Shown here: one piece after another, positions 32,110 to 44,565 of the stretch
Layout of the letters: every line of letters starts with the position of its first letter
How positions within the stretch are numbered: position 1 is the stretch's first letter
Assembly (NCBI GenBank): GCA_025765615.1
Contig: JAIVFJ010000026.1
Location: 248,001-312,000 of the forward strand
DNA: 64,000 bases
Direction of reading: 5' to 3'
Source: Zopfochytrium polystomum
Lineage: Eukaryota > Chytridiomycota > Chytridiomycetes > Chytridiales > Chytridiaceae
Notes under the pieces: model-generated
Seen by the model: only the letters and a program-made list of their open reading frames with translations
Told to the model about the DNA's origin: nothing
The model's database searches: none
Program-made: the position numbers and the translations under genes

Positions 32110-35100
32110 TCACCGCACCGGCGTGCAAAACTCCCACGACAGAAACCTGTCCGCCTCGCTTCGCACCCTCTTGCCCTTCCCGGCCGAGCTTGCCATCTCA
32201 ATCCCGCCGCCGTCGTCCTCCGCGACAAACGGCGCCTCGTCGATCTGCTCCCGCATCTTCAAGTCCTCAAAGAACCGCCCCCCGCGCTTCGCGCCGACGA
32301 CCGCGGCGGTGGTGACTTCTCCGCCAGCCGCGTCCGCAGCGGGCGGCGGTGCGCCGGCAACTTGGGCGGGCACTTCCGCCGCCGCCGCCGCCGCGTGCTG
32401 GTGTGCGATGGATTCGGCACCGTCCCCGCCGCCGCCCCTGTCGCCGGCGATCAGCCCGTCGACTTCGACGGTCCCCCTGAACGCCAGCACCTCGACGTAC
32501 ACAGTAGACGCGCATCCGAGCCGGTGGGCGCGTTTGACGGCCTGGCGGTACACGGCGGGGTCCGGGACGGGCCGGAGAAAGTAGATGCGCGAGACGGTCG
32601 ACAGGTCGATCCCGAACGCGCCGCGCGAGACGTCCATGATAAAGACGCGCAGCTCCGGGGTCGTGTTGAAGGTGGTGACGTTTTGCGATTTTGCGGACGC
32701 ACGTTGCTTTTGTTGGGGCCGAAACAGAGAGAGAAAAACGAAGTGTCCGAAGGTTAGAACGGCGGCGGGATGGCGGTAGGCACTCACGCCGTCTTTTTGG
32801 AACAGGAGGCACTTGATGCGGGCAATGTCGCAAAATTCTTTGACCGCGTGCATCTCGTTGTTGTTCTGCAGTCAAAGCTTTTGTTACAACCCATTATCAT
32901 CGCCAAGCACTCGCGCGCCAGTCGGTACTCACTGTTGTGTAAACGATGATCTTGTCCGTCTTGTGATGCTTGAGGATTTCGGCGGCCACATAGGACAGCT
33001 TCGTCGAAGCTGTCCCGACAATGTCAAGCCGGCCGGGGTCTTCACCGTCTCCTGCCAAGCCCGTACACCATCGCTTACTCATATCTCGCTCCTCTCGTCG
33101 CATGACATCGGCAACGTCTTCAATCTGCATCGCGGAGGATGGCAGTGCGTCTACTACAAATCCGACAGTCTTTTTCTTCTTTGCCGCTGGCGCTTCGCTC
33201 CCGTTCACATCCACGGAGCTTGTCGCGAAACCAAACTGCTCGCCGACATCTGACGAAGGGGAAAGCGCTCCAACGTTGGTGCGAGGCCTCTTATGCGCTG
33301 GCTCGCTGTCAGTTACAATTGCAAGGGAGATGGGGTGACGTTTGCCGCTAAAGTCAGGCGGAGGTGTCGGAAACTCAACCACAAAGCTACTCTTGCCGCC
33401 GCCGTCAGAGTCTTCCGCGTCCGATATGATAAGCTCGGGCGAATGGGCTCTAACAACATCGTCGGATACCGGCACGGGGAGTGCATTCGAAGCCATGTAG
33501 CTCCCGTCAATCGGCAGTGTTTGCTTGTGGCGAAACACAAAAACGTCGAGTGGTTGGATGAGACTAAAGAGAGCTGGCGAATTGAATTCGAATAGAGTCT
33601 GTCAATGGCGCTGGATCCTGCTGAATGAAATCAAAACCTTACGTTCTCTCTGCTTGGAAACTATGTAGGGCATCTCTTCAAGCCTTTGGACCACGCGGTA
33701 AAACGGATCCGCTTCAACACACTCCAGACAGTGAATGATCTGCTTCAACAGCTCAGCATCATATCGCTTCGTTTCGGCGACTTCCAATCCAGCCCTGGCG
33801 CGGTTCAAGGACTCAAGAGCCTGCTCAATGATTTCGTGACCGTTGAAATGAAAGAGGGCGAGTCGCAAGTTGGAAACAATTTGGTGAAGCCATTCTCGGT
33901 TCCTTTAACAGAGAACAAAAACCAAATTACAAAGAAGGTGGCTTGATGGTATTTTACTCACCGATGGTGACCAAAGTAGTCCACACCCTCTCGTTCAGTG
34001 AGAATAGAGTTCAACTTAATTTGGGAGATGAGAACATTCATGTTGATGCGCTCTTGGGCGTTCATGGCAAGAAGAACCACCTTTTCCCGCAATGGGGGTA
34101 CTATCGAGATCAAAATTAGCGATCTGTGAACAGTTTGATAACGCGGCAGTGCTTACGCGGTTTTTCGTTCGCAATGTCGGACAGGCGATGACGAACCATA
34201 ACCGTATCAAAAAGTGTTCGCACTACCTCCACTGCGTTCGGCTTTCCATTCACCCATGGATCCATCACCCGCTTTTTGAAAAGATCTGAACAAGATATTG
34301 ACAATTAGTCGAGAATAGAGGAACTGAAGAGGACTCACGCTTATCTGACGCAAATGGCTCTATTTTCAAAAAGGATGACACTATCCCGCTCAGCCTCTGC
34401 AAATCCACCTTCTCCACTGCAATTCTTCTTCTGTCATCTATGATTCCATCGTCTTCACCACCGACGCCCGGTAGTGGAGTTCCACTCGATATCCACCAAT
34501 AGTCTGCGGAAAGCTGCGCCGTGATGGCCATCAGATGAGATTGGTTGGGTCGGGCGAGAACGTCTGTTTTTAAGAGATGCCCCTCGTCGAAAATAATGCG
34601 AAGGAAGTGAACGTAGAGAAGTGGAGACTGCGTTTCCGGTGCCAGTCGAGGGGGTAGAAGATGAGACGGGAGGCCTGTTACGGATGTCGTGGACCCGTTG
34701 ACGTCCGGCTGGTGTCGTCCTTGTTGTTTTGTCGAGGAAAACGGGCTACACCGACATTCGCGAAGTCGGGACGATCCAATATATGGGCATTGGCAGGCCC
34801 TCGGGACAGGTGGAACAAATGTGCGTGTCAGTCCACCCACACTATGTTCGTGTGCGAGCCTTGCATGGCTGATCAACACAAGATCGTGTGAAATGAGTGT
34901 GCTGACCGGAGGGATGGGTACCTCCTTATCCTCGGCAATGACCAACACCCTCATACTTCCATCGAGCACGTGCTTGTTGATCTCGGAAAGCCACTGGCTC
35001 TTCAACGTGTCCGGCACGACGATGAGCGTGGCACGAGCGAGAGCCAGCACGTGGCAAGATGAATCATCATATTCTTCTAACCCGTTATCCGCCAAGCCGC

Positions 35101-35893
35101 GGAAAGACCGCCGACGACGCGTTGGAGACATGGCCAGACCGTCGACACGGAGCAACCATCCCCGTGAGTCCATCACCCTTGCAACAAGATGATCAGGCAC
35201 TGTGGCACGGAGCTGCGGGAGTAAAATGGAATCCTCTTGACGCATTCCCGTCGGAGACGGCGACAGGACAGTTCTTACGATTTTCCATGCGCACTGATCC
35301 GTCAGGCTCATTGGACGAGCGCGGCGTCTCGAAAACTCAACGTTTCCAACCCGAGGGGACGCCGATGAACTTCTCCACCAACCCAGCGTATCATTCGAGG
35401 CATCCTTCTCAGGTGGTCTTGAGCTGCTTCCGCTGCTTGCTGCGAGATCCCTGCCGAGAATGACGACTCTTTCTGTTCGGGCCGCAGACGAAATCAGCCC
35501 GGATGGTAGCAATCTGATGCGGGAGGAGACGGCGACGACAGCGAGGCAGATCAGGGTCTTTCCCGTGCCCATGTTTTCACACAAGATGCCGCCGTGACCG
35601 GACGTAAGCTCCTTGCGGATCATCGCTTGGACAGTGGCGCGCTGGTAGTTGAACAGGCGAGATCGCAGAGTCTCGTCCAAGGAGTGTTGAATGGCGAGAA
35701 CCAATTCCGGAGTCAAACTACTTCGAGGGCGGCCGCTGCCGCTCGCTTCAGTCTTTTGCGGATCGCCGTTCTCCGTCGAGGCGGCGGTGCTAGCCTGAGC
35801 GTCTGCCTGTTGCACGCCGTCATGTGGGAGAGGAGACTCTAGTGAGTTGAAGATGCCGGCGAGCGACAGCGCTGGAGTGGCGCTGGAGGTCAT
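32110..35893 (-). CDS. Divergent SNF2-family helicase-like ATPase
   Basis: A superfamily-2 SNF2-type ATPase from ATG 35893 to the stop at 32110, in at least six exons. Lobe 1: a Q-like region (LFNYQRATVQAMIRKEL), Walker A CENMGTGKTLICLAVV, motif Ia (ATLIVVPDTLKSQWLSEI), motif II as DEGH (LRIIFDEGHLLKTD) and motif III YWWISSGTPLPG. Lobe 2: STKLSYVAAEILKHHKTDKI, IIVYTT and FGIDLSTVSRIYFLRPV. Motif VI follows as QAVKRAHRLGCASTVYVEVL, where the usual glutamine after HRxG is replaced by cysteine. About 250 residues of acidic, K-rich linker separate the lobes, and a low-complexity tail follows. The organisation resembles the RAD5/SHPRH side of the SNF2 family, but I saw no RING finger, so the subfamily stays open. 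Likely a DNA translocase in chromatin or repair. It diverges from the haspin gene across about 800 nt. Confidence 0.85.
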
Positions 35894-36693
35894 TTTTGGT
35901 GTTTTGACAAGTCCGCAAAGATGAAAGAAAAGACACAAACCTACAAACCCGCCCTTGAGGTATTCATTCACATACAAGGGGTACTACTGTAGCAGAAAAG
36001 GATATACAGGAGATGTCTACCAAAATGGCCGACACGCGCTTCTTGCAGCCCGCGCCAGCGGCGCGGCGCCAAAAGCAATCTGGCATGCATCAAAAGGGCA
36101 CGGCTGTCGCCAGGACCTCATTTTGCCGGCGCTAAACGCGCGGGCAGCTACCTGTTGAATTTCATGATAGTCTCGGTTGGAGGAGCCACCTCTACTGCCA
36201 CTGCCCCCCAGCTGGTGGGGTCTCCAAGCAACAATAGAGAATGCAAGCTCTCACTAATAGTGAAGGAGGGCCGACAGTCTGTTGAAATATCTCTTCAATT
36301 ATGATGTTGAATTGCTTTGTGCGGATTGAATGTTCAAATTGCGAAAAGTTTGGTGCCCCCAATAAATCCTTCCGCTTCGCGCAGCTTCTAGTGGAAAACA
36401 CTACCTCGAATCGTGGTCGGCAAGATGACGGACAAATCAAGATTCCCACAGTAGCAACTATTCATTGTTGTTTGTGCCAAATGCCACTGACTGTCTGGAG
36501 AATCATGAGTGGACGGAGGAGCCGGGAGCCGGCGAAGGACGTGCCCCGCCCAAACCAGCAATGGTGGGCTGTGAAGAGCTCTGAAGTAGCAGAGCTTAGT
36601 TGGCCGGACATCCAGGTCGATTGATGGAACGAGACCACGCGAATCCACCATCGGGTGTCTGCAAAGAAATCTAAGAGGGCGGAGTTTCCCACC
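35894..36693. promoter_or_regulatory. Shared upstream region of divergent SNF2-like and haspin genes
   Basis: The two start codons face away from each other across 800 nt. No convincing gene lies between them, so the promoters of both are presumably here. No specific element was recognised. Confidence 0.35.
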
Positions 36694-39600
36694 ATGACGC
36701 GCCTTGTCAAGACATACGGCAAGCGGGCTGGGACGAGGGTCGTTGCGTCCTCGACTCTCTTTCCATTCGACGAGGTCCGCCCCGAGCCCAATAGCAGTCA
36801 ATCGCATCAACGGAAGCCGCGCCCAAAATCACCCGTCTCCAGGCGGGCAAGGCGGCGACTCTCCCCGGTGGATGATGACCCTGAGAAGGATGGGGCCAAC
36901 AGATACGAAAAGCCAGCGCCCCAGCTTCGGGAGGAGGCGAGGCCGCCGCAATCGCAACCCATGCGCGCGATGAGAGAAGCTGCTGATGCGCTAGCGGATC
37001 CTGCGTTTCCAAACTATGACTCACCACTTGTAGCGCCTGCACCTTCAGCAACTAGGACTGAAGCTGCGACAGAGAATGATGCTGCGCCGTCAGGGATGAC
37101 AAATCGTGCCGCTTCACCTGTTTCTGTCCTAATGAGTCGCTCCAGTGATACATCAAAGAGGGAAACCTTCGCTGAAAGCGGTACCAATATTCCCCAGGAA
37201 GGTCAAGCCGAGATCCGAGAGGCAGTCGAGAAGAGCAGGCCCAAGCGCGTCGCCACGCCGTCAAAGCAAACCATCAGATTCAGAGGGGCACTCGACAAAT
37301 TGCGGGTGGCGCGCAGGCGAAGGTCGATCAAGTCGATCGGCGCAGTGCATTCTCCCGATCCGTCCGACACCGAAAGCTCAGAATCATCCGGCTCCGAGGA
37401 GATTCCCACCATCGCAGCAGCAGCTGAGCCGCTTGAACGTACACGTCGGCGAAAGGCGGTCCCACGATTCGCAACTCGGCTGAGGATCGTTGAGTCTGAC
37501 GAGGATGACGAGCCTCCGACAAATGCTGTTTCGCCGCCACCCCTGAAAATGGACCGCTCTGAGGAGTCAGCCGCATCCACTCAAGAGCGAGCGGCTGAAG
37601 AGATTGTTGCACTGACTGCTGCGATGAGTGAATTGGAGCTGAAGGAGGAGCTCATGAAAGCACAAGCAGTGGAGGCAATGGAATGCGCCAATGTCGATTC
37701 GTTTGCGCCGGTAGAAGGCGCCCTTATGGATTCAGAGGAGCCTTCTATAGCGCACGCAGAGGACAATGAAAAGCAGGCCTCATTGGCAGAGAGCAGGGAG
37801 TCTCTCTCCGCTCAAATGCGTCTTGTGACAATCGACGATAACCCCGATCCCGCCGGAGAGGACGAAAATGAAGACGGCTGCAGCCGAAATACGACGGAGG
37901 AACACGATGAATTGACCACTTCATACGTTTTGAACACGTCCGGTATGCTTCAACACTTTGGCACCGCAGAAGAGGGATGTCTTTCGGCTATCCTCGACCA
38001 ACCAGAGGACTATGATGAGGTGGGCGGATTCGACTACTCGGCCGGGGCCGATGTATCTCTCGATGCAGTTAAGGACATTTCAGAGGAACTTCCAAGAAAG
38101 GCTAGCCTTTCGCCTTTCGATGAAGTTGCTCACCAGAGCCAAGCCTCACAGTTAGCCTCAACACCTTCGCGGGAAAGCAGGTTGTCGCCAAAAGCCAATC
38201 AAACCGAAAAACTTCACGTATCAGCCGCGCCTACATTGTCGTTCTCCGAAGCGGGCAAAGCCTTTTGGCCACTAGAGAAAGTTCTTCAGCTCTGTGGTCA
38301 GAAGGAGGTAAAATCGCTGTCTGAATGCTTAAATGCAATGTAAAGACCCAATCATCCCACAACCAAAAGTGTTTGACTTTAAATTCTTCAGGTCTCTACA
38401 ACGAAAAATTGGTGAAGCCACATATTCGGAGGTATTCGAGGTATACGACAACAGCGTCGAACCACCGCAGTCGATTGCCGTGAAAATCATGCCGTTCACC
38501 GCCAGCCAAAACCCACTGCACCAACGACTCCCATCAAGACGAAGCGTATCGGGCGGAGCAAGGAAATCCATCCCTCTCCTGTACAACGGTTCAGAAATTA
38601 TAAGCCTGCATGATGTCGCACAGGAAATTCTTGTGACGAAACAATTAAGCAACTTTCGCGGAGCTAGACGCAATGGTTCTTCAAACTTTGTCGAACTGCA
38701 AGGGTATGGGAACAGTGGTTACCTGAACCGTCTTGCTCACAATTGGGAAAAGCGTCAAACTTTGTCATGGTCCATATCCCCAGAATTATTTGGATGCGTG
38801 GGACAAGTATGCAAGCGACCGAGAGAGCGAGAACGATAGACCAGGTTCGCTCATTCCAGACATTCGGACTTCAGACTTGTATTTCTAACACTGACTTCCG
38901 CAGACGTACTACCCCCTTCCCAGCTTTACGCAGTCCTTTGTTTGTCGAATGGTGGCATCGATCTCGAGCACACAAGGCTGCTGCGCCGTTGGACGCAAGC
39001 AAGGTCCCTTCTTCTGCAACTGATTTTTTCAATTGCTGAAGCCGAGACTCTGGTGGGATTCGAGCACCGTGACTTGCATTGGGGAAACATACTTGTGGCC
39101 GATACAAAGGAAAGCCAAGGGATGTACAGAGCAAAACGCAACGCGGAATTTGTTGAGATATGCGTCCCGTTTGATGGTGTCAAGACAACAATCATTGACT
39201 ACACTCTGTCGCGATGTCAAACGAGTAGGTCTTTGCTTCTTGTTTCGAAATCGAATCCATCTAACGGAAGAGTGACCGTAAGGTGAACAGCTAGTATTTG
39301 TCGATATGAAAGATGAGTCGTATTTCACTGGTGAAGGAGACCTCCAGGTAACATCATGCACTTCGCCTCTCAAAACTCACTCTGTTTTTGCTAGTTTGAA
39401 ATGTGAGTAATTTCGTGTTTGGCAATATCTGAAATGTAAGAACTTCAGCTATCGTATGATGCGCGACGAAACAAATGGGGACTGGTCACGTTTCCACCCA
39501 AAAACAAATGTGATGGTGGGTTATCTCAGCGATGCACATTGTTGTATTGTTCTTCACTGATTCTATGGTTCCTTTTCAACAGTGGATTTACTACATCATT

Positions 39601-39813
39601 GACAAGCTGCTTACAGCAAAATCCACGCTTCCACGCGGTGGTCGCGGCCCAAACAGCGGCCGCGCTTATCGACTAAAGCTGGAGGACCTTCGGAAACGCG
39701 TGCTTAGCTACAACAGTGTGATCGAGTTGGTTGAAGAAGAAATATTGTGCGTGTCATCTAAGACAGTCCAAACAAAAGATCGCTTCCTCGGGGCGGGATG
39801 GAATGTTTTGTAG
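36694..39813 (+). CDS. Haspin-family histone H3-Thr3 kinase
   Basis: Haspin phosphorylates histone H3 threonine 3 at mitotic centromeres, which recruits the chromosomal passenger complex. Eight exons are in frame: 36694-38339, 38392-38703, 38753-38844, 38904-39224, 39283-39347, 39395-39402, 39449-39515 and 39583-39813 (913 aa). The start MTRLVKTYGKRAGTR has a cccaccATG context and carries a basic TYG motif of the kind seen near haspin N-termini. About 540 disordered S/E/R-rich residues follow. The kinase begins at LQRKIGEATYSEVFEVYD (glycine loop), with IAVKIMPF (catalytic Lys) and HGPYPQNYLDAWDKYASDRE. It continues with NGGIDLEHTRLL (hinge), GFEHRDLHWGNILV (catalytic loop), TTIIDYTLSRCQT (haspin DYT in place of DFG), DMKDESYFTGEGDLQFEIYR and MMRDETNGDWSRFHP. 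These haspin-specific features make the call firm. Exon 6 is only 8 nt. Confidence 0.95.
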
Positions 39814-39838
39814 ATTGTTCATATTTTCAGCTATTGGG

Positions 39839-42480
39839 CTATTGCCGAATAATATTTAAAGATCTCCGCACGCTGTCAGTGGCACTAATTCGCACCCGCT
39901 TTGGTGACCCTCCACCTAATGTGCTTTTCGCGACTCCTTTCGGAGGGTCACCGGTGGATTTTTGACGCGATACAGCGTTGTGCAAAGCAACTGCTTCAGC
40001 ATTTGCTGCACGCTGTTTTGCAATTATAGCATTGAGTAAGTCGGTAACCCCTGACTTTGGCTTTTCTTTGCTCGGTGTGTTTGCCAGGGACAAGTTACTT
40101 CGATCCTACCATTGTGTCAGAATCAGTAAATGGTTATTCTCGGCGCCTACCTTCGCTCCAACTGAATCCATCCTTCCCAGCTGGCCCGACCACTGAGCCG
40201 GATCAATGTACCAAGGGCCGTACTGAACAAGTTTGTCAGCGAAAAATATTCAAATCTTCTCCTTCATGAAACGGCTATCAAAATTTTCACCTTAACTCGT
40301 CGGTTACGAACCAACAGCTTGGAATGAAAATCCTTATCGTGTTCTGCCTCAGTTTTGGAGGGGAAGGAAGGGTGCGCAACGTGCACGCTGACAGTGAATG
40401 GTACTGTATTCAGTCGCGACGCATTTGCATCGATGCGCGGATTAGTTTCTCAGCGGAAATAAGGCTGAATCTCAAGTGTTAAAACTGACCTTTGCCCGGA
40501 GGTTTTCGACCGTCCGCATCGAACGACACTGGTTTTTGTTTGGTTAGCCGTGAGGAGAGCCTGTTGCTAATCCTACCTTCTCCCAATCTCCGATTCTCAA
40601 CCACGTCCACGAGCTCGTGCTCCGGCCCAACAATTCCGTGAAACTTTAAACGCGCCACCATCGCCTCCGACGGCAGCTTCTCCACCTCCACCACAGCCGA
40701 CTTTGCGCCGGACCCGCCGCCTCCGCCGCCGCCACTGCTTCCGCCTCCGCCCCCTACTCCGCCAGCCCCCGCGCCTTGACCGCCGTTCGCACCAGAAGCC
40801 TTTTGCCGGCTCCGCCCGTCTAACAGGTCCAACGATGGGCGAAGCGGGTCCAAGTGCAAGAGGTCGTCCAGCTCCTGGACCACCGACGGGGGCAGCAGCG
40901 TGGCGGCGGCCGCCGCCGCCGACGCGGGTGGTCGCGGCGTGACGGTGCCGCTGCTGCTCCGACTGGCCGCAGCGGCGTACGGGTGAGACGCCGCGGTTGA
41001 CATCTGCGGCGAGGCGCCGGTAATGGACAGGCCAGAGACGGCAGAGTGCAGCGCTGAGGTGAGCGGGACGGGGAGCGGGTGTGACGACGCGTTTCCAGAG
41101 GGTGGAGGCGCGTGTGGTTGTTGCTGGTGGTGTGAGGCGGTCGGGCCAGGGACGGTTTGGCTTGCGGCGTACTGCCGATGCCGCTGCTCGATGGCATTTG
41201 CTTCCTCTTGCATGGTTATGAAGACGCCCTGAATCCATCCATGCAGGTCGCGCAGAACTTTTTTTTTTTGAAGCCCCCGCAAAACGCGCAAGAGTCAGAG
41301 GAATGGTCGGTCGACGCGCGCACCCAGATGATAAAAAATCCTTACTGTGATTGAGCTCCGAGTTTGCTTGGGACCCAGGCCTCTCTTTCGAATGCTTTGC
41401 CGTTATTTGCGGCGTCTGTTGGGGGAGTTGCACCGACACGAGTTGCGACGGAGCAACGAGCTTTCCGTATTTCTCCTTCAAGGACCTGCCGGTCCTTGCC
41501 GTTGCTTTTTGGCTTTCGTCATCTCCAGCCAGCCCGTGAGCAGATCCCGCTGCCGCCGCCGGAATGGCTGGAACGATGATGGAAACATCCCCACCGGCGA
41601 CCGCTTCGCCCCCGCCGTCCTCGCTCGCCTGGCTCTCCCTCTCCCACGACGCAATCGGAAACTCCGACAATTCGTCGTCCTTTCCGGACTCGGACTCGCT
41701 GTTGCGTTCGGAGCCGTCGGGCGCAAGGGCGTCGCGTCCGCCCGCGGCGGCGTTTGCGTCGCTCGATATGGATGGAAACAGCTGCAGCCTCTTAGGGTCG
41801 CTGTGAATTTTGGGCGGCCACGAGGCGTCCCCTAGTGATCGGCTCGACGAGGCCGACTGGTGGCGGTGCCGGCGAGTGTCGTTGGACGTCACCACGTGTT
41901 GGATCACCTTTGTTTGATAGTCGTTGAGGCCTTCGATTCCGAGGTCCTGGAGGCCGTCAAACAGAGTTTTTTCATTGTTGGTTGTGGGGGCATTTACCAG
42001 TTTCCGAATGAGCTCGTGCTCCATCGCCGCGACCGCTTCCATGCGCCGCTGCCGCCGAGGAAACACTTTGGTTCGGCAATTGTGGACCGTCACGAGAGGG
42101 ACGAGAGGGCGCGCTTTGGTTCCGTCAAAGTCGCCGCGGGTCTTCAAAGTCGGTCCGGCCGTGGCCGGGCGAGCAGGCAGGAGTGCTGGGGCGGCTTCCG
42201 AGGAACGAAGGCGACCCGCTGCGGCCGTTGAGGCTCTTTTTCGATTTGGGGTGTACAGTGGGGTTTCATTCTTGGTCGACGGGCGGGAAGAACCGGTGTC
42301 GGGTCTTGATAGCCAGGTTGTGGTGCCGGTCCGACGGCCGTGCTCTCGCACGCTTCCCGCCGAGAAAGTGGCCCTCTTCGCTTTTGTTGCGCCGCGCGGG
42401 GCGTTTACAACGAAAGGCTCCAATGTAGATAGCACCGAATCATCAACGTGATGCACCAGTTTAAAGGGCGGCTCTCCCAT
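39839..42480 (-). CDS. Unrecognised 731-aa protein with C-terminal YGPWYIDPAQW motif
   Basis: Six exons splice in frame (42480-41346, 41257-40577, 40528-40490, 40343-40291, 40222-40151, 40054-39839), giving 731 aa. The N-terminal half is mostly disordered, with a possible helical patch (MEAVAAMEHELIRKLVN, then LQDLGIEGLNDYQTKVIQHV). The middle has one well-conserved-looking helix (LRDLHGWIQGVFITMQEEAN), then H/P/A/G-rich low complexity including a glycine run near 40735-40760. The C-terminus carries FHSKLLVRNRRVKYGPWYID, followed by PAQWSGQLGRM and a basic helix (TDLLNAIIAKQRAANAEAVA). The YGPWYIDPxxW stretch recalls the YGAWYL-type motif of FAM47-related proteins; that comparison is from memory and weak. 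No function is assigned. The short exons encoding the motif in phase are good evidence that the gene is real. Its stop is 26 nt from the haspin stop (convergent). Confidence 0.72.
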
Positions 42481-42641
42481 GATGGATGGGCGAGGTTGTC
42501 AATAACGACGAAAGTGTGACGAAAAAATCGCTAACGAGAGGAATAATGAACGTTGGTGTTTTGGCGTTATGGCGTTTATTCAATGCTACGGCCGGCTTAA
42601 ACAAGAAAATACAGAGAAATCCATTCATCATTTGCACGCCA

Positions 42642-43676
42642 TCAAGCCACCATGGGCTGGTTACCCAGGCTTGGCACTTCCAAGCGGATGCTTTCTTTCG
42701 AGCCGCGGAAATACCGCGCACCTTCGTATGCCGTCACAATGCCTGCCATGAGGCCTCCGGAAATCAACGCGGGCCGAAGACCAGCTAAGGGATAACAAAA
42801 ATCGTCAGTAAGCACTTCTTCGCATGAGGGAAGCAAGGGTGTTACCTGTAGATTTAAATATCAAGCCGGAAACAAAGGCCGATGATATGTGGCCAAAGGC
42901 GTCGGACTTTTTCCGGTACGTGTACTGCAAGTTGTCCGTAAGAGCCCAAAGCATAGCTGCGACGGCCAAGAAGGAAACGTTTAGCTATCATAGTTCCGCA
43001 CCAGCACCAAATAAACATTCTTACTCAGAATTCCCATCGAATTGGCTGCCCATGGACCATATCGAGTCATTCCGTTCATCAAGCTGTTCATGCGAAGCTT
43101 TGAATTCATTCCTGCTGAAATTCGTAGGCCGCGCATTGCGCCATACGCTCCACCGCCAGCGAGACCTACGAGGCGAATAACAAACGTTAGCCTGCATTTC
43201 TACAACCTCAGCAAATGCAAGCGAGAAACCCCTCCAGATCGCTAAAGACACCCAAACTCACCAAGAACGTACGCAACACCAGTTCCGTACAAAAGCTTGT
43301 CGTAGTTTGTTCGCATGGGCAGAGGGCCAAAGCTTCCACGCGCAATGACACGCTGGCTGGCCGGGATCATGGGGTTGTCGTTGATGAAGAGGTATTGGAT
43401 GCCGCGGTCTTCTGCGGGGAGTGGGTGGAGTTGCGCGAGGAGCGCTTCGTCGGAGAGGCTGGGTCGGCTGGGGATGGCGGGGGCAATCATGGACGAGACG
43501 GTTTCTGGTGAGCGGCGCGACGAGGCCGATGGGGACGACGGCTGCTGCTGTGAGGTGGCGGGTGTTGACGGGGCGAATGCAGCTGCGCTCTCGGCTTCGG
43601 CATCTGTGATAAACTCGGAGGACGGAGGGGACGACGGCGGCGGCGGTGGGGCCGCCTTGCCAAAGAAGAAGCTCAT
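42642..43676 (-). CDS. TIM23: Mitochondrial import inner membrane translocase TIM23
   Basis: The channel-forming subunit of the presequence translocase in the mitochondrial inner membrane. Four exons (43676-43262, 43165-43025, 42956-42846, 42784-42642) give 269 aa, in frame. The N-terminal ~85 residues are intermembrane-space and low complexity (proline run, S/P-rich). The conserved entry LLAQLHPLPAEDRGIQYLFI follows, then the four-helix Tim17/22/23 domain. This starts with YDKLLYGTGVAYVLGGLAGG, continues with RYGPWAANSMGILTMLWALT and HISSAFVSGLIFKSTAGLRP, and ends with LISGGLMAGIVTAYEGARYF. Glycine-rich GxxxG-type packing is visible in each helix. ATG 43676 (MSFFFG) is preferred; an in-frame ATG 15 nt upstream is possible. 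Confidence 0.93.
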
Positions 43677-44565
43677 GGTAACGGCAGGCACTAGACTCGC
43701 AGGGCAGACACCGAACGGCGGCCGCGAAGGAGGAAAGGAGGGAGGAAAGTTGTTCTCTCCTTTTTGACGATCGATTGTTGTTTAATTTTCTTGCGATCGC
43801 ACTTCGCTTGTCAGACAGTTTCTTTCTTGCTCCGTCCCCATGCTCGTACATCGAACGGTTGCCGCCCTCGCCACACCCCCTCGCAGCCATCCTCCATGAT
43901 GACAGCCACCATCAATCACTCCGCTGCCACGGCCTGCGGCAGCGACTTGGCACCCCTAATTGTAAAACGTAAACCGGTGCAGCGCAAGCGGGACGATCCT
44001 TTTGGGACACGCCACGCCCGCGATCGCCGCGACATGACTTCCCGGCGGCCTTCTGCCTCGCGATGTCGTTACAGTTTCACCACTAGAATTGCGGCGGCGG
44101 AGCTGCTTCGCGTGCTGGTCATGGTTTGACGAATCCAAACAGCGTCTTGTGTTCGTCGCTTTCTTGTGGTGTTAGTCCTGGATCTTGCCATGCACACAAC
44201 AGGATCGCCCAGGGGTGAGAATGGCAGCTGGGAAGATACTTCTGCGACAGACAGATTTTCCCACGCGAACGCACGGGGGTGATTGCATTGGATGAGCGCC
44301 ATGAATAAATAGTGGACTGTAAACACTCAAAATGCATACATCAACTGAATACATAGTTCCTCAGTTTCTCATGGCTCTTCTGCACGAGTGCACGAGGGCC
44401 ACCTTTGCGATATTGTTCACACTCGTTGGCTGAAACATAAGCCTGGGAACTGAGTCTTGAGGGACTGAAACAAAGTCGAATTACGCGATCTCTCTCTCTC
44501 TCTCTCTCTCACTGGGTGAATCACGCCCTTGTCATCCTCAACCCCTTTCTTTCTTTCTTTTCTGC
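43677..44565. other. Divergent intergenic region upstream of TIM23 and ArgRS
   Basis: About 890 nt between two divergent start codons. It holds a (CT)n tract at 44489-44510. A 77-codon plus-strand frame beginning at 43895 has no family similarity and was not called. Confidence 0.4.
44489..44510. repeat. (CT)n microsatellite upstream of ArgRS
   Basis: Eleven CT units about 55 nt upstream of the first ArgRS ATG; pyrimidine-rich DNA continues to 44563. It may lie in the promoter or 5' leader. Confidence 0.85.

Noticed and set aside
38308..38391. Strong-looking donor GAG-GTAAAA at 38308 in the haspin gene
   Set aside because: Using it shifts the kinase out of frame. The donor at 38340 (GTAAAG) keeps frame and retains the conserved pre-kinase stretch.
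43895..44129. 77-codon plus-strand frame between TIM23 and ArgRS
   Set aside because: No similarity, arginine-rich by composition, and it overlaps the likely promoters of both genes.
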